In this document: piece after piece, positions 7,549 through 9,851 of the stretch
Position numbering within the stretch: the first letter of the stretch is position 1
How the letters are laid out: every line of letters starts with the position of its first letter
Origin: Acidobacteria bacterium UBA2999
GTDB lineage: Bacteria > Acidobacteriota > Vicinamibacteria > Vicinamibacterales > UBA2999
DNA: 9,851 nucleotides
Assembly (NCBI GenBank): GCA_002346475.1
Contig: DDZV01000036.1
Location: 1 to 9,851 of the forward strand
Direction: 5' to 3'
Position numbers and translations under genes: made by a program
Notes under the pieces: model-generated
What the model saw: only the letters and a program-made list of their open reading frames with translations
What the model was told of the DNA's origin: nothing
Databases searched by the model: none

Positions 7549-9116
7549 TTGCGCACACCTTCTATGCGTGCAAATGTTTTCCAATTTATTGACGATCTAT
7601 CTTGTTGGCGTGTTTTTTGATCTGAACTAATTGTTTTTGATCCACCATCACTAGCAAGGAACATATATAAAGCTGCTGCGATGGATGCAACTTCCTGGTC
7701 TTCGGTTGTCGGCGGTAAAAATGCCGAACCTTGACGGGTCAATAGGAGGCGATCGAGATAAGCAGTGTCAAACTTTACAGATTCAAAATCTGATTGGTTG
7801 AGCATCCATAAGAAAAAGGGCACCGAAGTCCTAACGCCTACGATTTGATATTCGGACAAAGCACGCCGCATCCGAACAATAGCTTGTGCTCGATCTTCAC
7901 CCCAAGCCACTAACTTTGAAATTAGCGGATCGTAATAAATAGATATTTCAGCGTTAGATTCTAAATTACTATCCTCTCGGATTCCTGGACCAGATGGAAC
8001 TTGCAAGACGGTCATGTGCCCTGGCGATGGCATAAAACTATTGTCTGGATCCTCGGCAGTAATACGACATTCAATTGCATGACCCCTAGGTACAAGTAAA
8101 GCCTTAGGCTCTAATGTCAACCGTTCACCGCGTGCAATGCGGATTTGCCATTGCACTAAATCTACACCAGTCACTGCTTCGGTAATGGGATGTTCCACTT
8201 GAAGACGTGTGTTCATTTCAAGGAAATAAAACTGACCATCAGGAGTCAATAAAAATTCCACTGTGCCAGCATTCGTATAACCTACAGAACGTGCAATTTC
8301 TGCTGCAGCACTGGTAATCTGCGCTCGTAATTTTTCAGTAAGAACTGTAGATGGTGTTTCCTCAAGAACTTTCTGATGTCGCCGCTGCAGTGAACACTCT
8401 CTCTCAACAAATGGCAATACTGTCCCATAGTGATCACCAAGTAACTGCACTTCAATATGCCGCGCCTCTGTAATCTTTCGCTCAAGATAGACTGCTGAAT
8501 CACCAAACGCTGTTTCAGCTTCTGAACGAGCTGTTCGAATCGCACTGGCTAGAGTCTCTAGCGAGGTTGCCTCACGCATACCTTTCCCACCGCCGCCAGC
8601 AGCAGCTTTCACTAGGAGGGGAAAGCCAACACCTTGACTCATTTCAGCAATTGCATCATCAGAAACTTCTGGTCCAATTGCACCTTCTGTGCCAGGCACT
8701 ACTGAAATTCCTGCTTTCTTTGCAACCTGTCGTGCAGCTGTTTTATCACCCATCCGCTCTATTAACTCTGGCGATGGTCCAATAAATATGATTGAAGCGT
8801 CACGGCACGCTTCAGCGAACGCTGCATTCTCTGAAAGAAAACCGTAGCCTGGATGAATCGCATCCGCACGACAACGGCGAGCAACGTCAATAATTCGATT
8901 GATGTGAAGGTAACTCTCTGTAGGCGGACTTGGACCAATTGGGTAGGCCTCGTCCGCCATCCGCACGTACCGTGCTACTTGGTCGCATTCGGAGTACACA
9001 GCAACCGAACCTATGCCGAGATCTCTACACGCTCGAATAATACGAACGGCGATTTCTCCCCGGTTTGCAATGAGGATTTTCTGCAATTTGTAACCGGTCA
9101 ATTGGAATGCATGCAC
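7545..9116 (-). CDS. accC: Biotin carboxylase subunit of acyl-CoA carboxylase
   Basis: 523 residues from a GTG. The biotin carboxylase core runs from KILIANRGEIAVRI (13-26) to about residue 460 and is complete: HPGYGFLSEN (88-97), GDK (K125), ATP-grasp glycine loop GGGGKGM (174-180) after K170, ERECSLQRRHQKV (238-250, with C241, H247 and K249), metal-binding E287 and E300 in FLEMNTRLQVEHP, R304, and R351 in ECRITAEDP. It carboxylates carrier-bound biotin with ATP and bicarbonate in the cytoplasm. At 523 residues it is longer than E. coli AccC (449). The extra C-terminal 60 residues contain a probable helix (TEDQEVASIAAALYMFLAS) and end in WKTFARIEGVRN, which resembles the linker that precedes the BT barrel in single-chain alpha subunits. 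The start is uncertain: an in-frame TTG at 9086 would give MQKILIANRGE, the usual family N-terminus, and neither start has a clear Shine-Dalgarno sequence. A PccB-type gene upstream favours an acyl-CoA substrate over pyruvate carboxylation. Confidence 0.95.
   Translation of the reverse strand: MHAFQLTGYKLQKILIANRGEIAVRIIRACRDLGIGSVAVYSECDQVARYVRMADEAYPIGPSPPTESYLHINRIIDVARRCRADAIHPGYGFLSENAAFAEACRDASIIFIGPSPELIERMGDKTAARQVAKKAGISVVPGTEGAIGPEVSDDAIAEMSQGVGFPLLVKAAAGGGGKGMREATSLETLASAIRTARSEAETAFGDSAVYLERKITEARHIEVQLLGDHYGTVLPFVERECSLQRRHQKVLEETPSTVLTEKLRAQITSAAAEIARSVGYTNAGTVEFLLTPDGQFYFLEMNTRLQVEHPITEAVTGVDLVQWQIRIARGERLTLEPKALLVPRGHAIECRITAEDPDNSFMPSPGHMTVLQVPSGPGIREDSNLESNAEISIYYDPLISKLVAWGEDRAQAIVRMRRALSEYQIVGVRTSVPFFLWMLNQSDFESVKFDTAYLDRLLLTRQGSAFLPPTTEDQEVASIAAALYMFLASDGGSKTISSDQKTRQQDRSSINWKTFARIEGVRN
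7558..7563 (-). promoter_or_regulatory. Shine-Dalgarno sequence for the biotin carrier gene
   Basis: AGAAGG on the minus strand sits 9 bases before the TTG at 7548 and lies within the last codons of the biotin carboxylase gene. It supports initiation at TTG within the TTGA overlap rather than at the ATG at 7584. Confidence 0.5.
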
Positions 9117-9151
9117 CAGGGCTAAAACCGAACCCAGCTTTTATTCTAGCA

Positions 9152-9180
9152 CTTACAGACGTAGGGTGTGGAGTTGACAA
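9152..9180 (-). promoter_or_regulatory. Possible sigma70-type promoter upstream of the biotin carboxylase gene
   Basis: On the minus strand TTGTCA (9180 to 9175, five of six to TTGACA) is separated by 17 bases from TGTAAG (9157 to 9152, four of six to TATAAT). A TAGAAT at 9147 to 9142 is a better -10 by itself but has no -35 at the right distance. The site lies in the only sizeable gap of the window and would start transcription about 30 bases before the GTG. Such matches arise by chance often, so support is weak. Confidence 0.25.
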
Positions 9181-9208
9181 CCATAGTTCTTTCAACCCAA
9201 CTACACTG

Positions 9209-9225
9209 TCTAGCAATTGCCTAGA
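9209..9225. repeat. Short near-perfect palindrome over the carboxyltransferase stop codon
   Basis: TCTAG-CAATTGC-CTAGA: five-base arms flank a centre that itself contains the palindrome CAATTG. The TAG stop of the carboxyltransferase gene lies in the right arm. There is no T-run after it on the minus strand, so it does not look like an intrinsic terminator. It could be a protein-binding site or chance. Confidence 0.3.
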
Positions 9226-9851
9226 GTGGAATATTCCCGTGTTTCTTTGGCGGATTATGATCCCGTTTAGTTTTAAGTGTATTGAGGGCAGCAATTAACT
9301 TTTGGCGCGTCTGGTGAGGCAATATAACCTCGTCCACAAAACCGTGCGCTGCGGCCACATAAGGATTGGCAAACTTTTCACGATATTCATCAATCTTCTT
9401 GGCGCGTACGGTTGCAACATCATCAGCAACTTCAAGCTCGTTTCGGTAAAGCACATTGACGGCACCTTCGGCACCCATCACTGCAATCTCAGCAGTTGGC
9501 CAAGCATAGTTAACATCCGTTCGAAGATGCTTGCTTGACATAACACAGTACGCACCACCGTAGGCTTTGCGTGTAATCACTGTTAGCTTCGGTACAGTTG
9601 CCTCAGCAAATGCAAACAATAATTTTGCGCCGTGTCGGATAATGCCCCCGTATTCCTGGACGGTTCCAGGAAGAAACCCTGGAACATCCTCAAAAGTAAT
9701 CAGTGGGATGTTAAAAGCATCACAGAAACGTACAAATCTAGCACCCTTAACTGATGCATCAATGTCTAATGTGCCAGCTAAATGGGCTGGCTGATTTGCC
9801 ACAATGCCAACTGACTGTCCTCCAAGTCGAGCAAATCCAACAACAATATTA
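9221..9851 (-). CDS. Acyl-CoA carboxylase carboxyltransferase (beta) subunit, PccB type, N-terminus outside window
   Basis: The C-terminal 209 residues are visible, beginning NIVVGFARLGGQSVGIVANQ at the right edge; PccB proteins are usually about 510-540 residues, so some 300 lie outside. The C-terminal crotonase-fold half shows FEDVPGFLPGTVQEYGG, IIRHGAKLLFAFAEATVPK, RKAYGGAYCVMSSKHL, NYAWPTAEIAVMGAEGAVN and the closing KKHGNIPL, all typical of propionyl-CoA carboxylase beta chains. The GGAY glycine-alanine pair supplies one of the oxyanion holes in this family. The subunit transfers carboxyl from carboxybiotin to an acyl-CoA. The residue after GGAY is Cys where propionyl-CoA enzymes usually have Asp, so substrate preference is open (propionyl-, acetyl- or another acyl-CoA). 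A GTG at 9802 is internal to the alignment and is not the real start. Methylmalonyl-CoA decarboxylase alpha chains are close relatives, but the adjacent biotin carboxylase argues for a carboxylase. Confidence 0.94.
   Translation of the reverse strand, partial: NIVVGFARLGGQSVGIVANQPAHLAGTLDIDASVKGARFVRFCDAFNIPLITFEDVPGFLPGTVQEYGGIIRHGAKLLFAFAEATVPKLTVITRKAYGGAYCVMSSKHLRTDVNYAWPTAEIAVMGAEGAVNVLYRNELEVADDVATVRAKKIDEYREKFANPYVAAAHGFVDEVILPHQTRQKLIAALNTLKTKRDHNPPKKHGNIPL

Noticed and set aside
7545..7551. Programmed frameshift joining the biotin carboxylase and carrier into one chain
   Set aside because: The two frames differ by one, but no slippery heptamer is visible at the overlap and a good Shine-Dalgarno sequence precedes the TTG, so re-initiation is simpler.
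9117..9225. Intrinsic terminator after the carboxyltransferase gene
   Set aside because: The palindrome is short and AT-rich, with no following T-run on the minus strand.
8282..9298. Open frames antisense to or offset within the biotin carboxylase and across the gap
   Set aside because: They overlap a confident gene or cross the gap without a ribosome site, and no family is recognisable.
9221..9851. Methylmalonyl-CoA or glutaconyl-CoA decarboxylase alpha subunit
   Set aside because: The family is close, but no membrane decarboxylase subunit is visible and a biotin carboxylase follows. The upstream side is not visible, so this is not fully excluded.
1..9851. tRNA, rRNA, CRISPR array, insertion sequence, toxin-antitoxin or defence genes
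   Set aside because: No cloverleaf-like, direct-repeat, transposase or defence-family sequence was seen; nearly all of the window is occupied by five confident genes.

Overview
The window is a dense, entirely minus-strand stretch of a diderm (Gram-negative type) bacterial chromosome. It holds five genes, two of them cut by the window edges. Read in transcription order (right to left) these are: the C-terminal 209 residues of a PccB-type acyl-CoA carboxyltransferase (9851 to 9221); a gap of about 105 bases with a weak promoter-like site and a palindrome; a biotin carboxylase subunit (9116 to 7545); a biotin carboxyl carrier subunit (7548 to 7021); a TamB-family envelope protein (7013 to 2928); and a BamA/TamA (Omp85) family outer-membrane protein that fills 2928 to 1 and runs off the left edge. 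There is no RNA gene, mobile element or CRISPR array that I can support.

The first three genes form a biotin-dependent acyl-CoA carboxylase. The biotin carboxylase uses ATP and bicarbonate to carboxylate biotin on the carrier subunit, and the carboxyltransferase moves the carboxyl group to an acyl-CoA, giving malonyl-CoA or methylmalonyl-CoA. The alpha chain, often a single polypeptide (biotin carboxylase, linker domain, biotin carrier), is here split into two overlapping genes, with the break apparently inside the linker (BT-like) domain.

The last two genes form an envelope-biogenesis pair. TamB is an inner-membrane-anchored, periplasm-spanning beta-rich protein. The Omp85 protein next to it appears to carry seven POTRA domains before its barrel, more than the five of E. 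coli BamA or the three of TamA. The TamB stop and Omp85 start share one base, so the two are probably translationally coupled. The carrier-subunit stop codon lies inside the ribosome-binding site proposed for tamB, which joins the carboxylase and envelope genes into one probable transcript.

The organism is uncertain. GC content looks moderate (mid-40s percent by eye). The TamB C-terminus and the Omp85 barrel motifs resemble, from memory, proteins of Acidobacteriota, perhaps Vicinamibacteria; this is an inference without a search. I found no clearly new system. The points most worth checking are the seven-POTRA Omp85 beside TamB, the split alpha chain, the cysteine at a presumed specificity position of the carboxyltransferase, and the carboxylase-envelope linkage.
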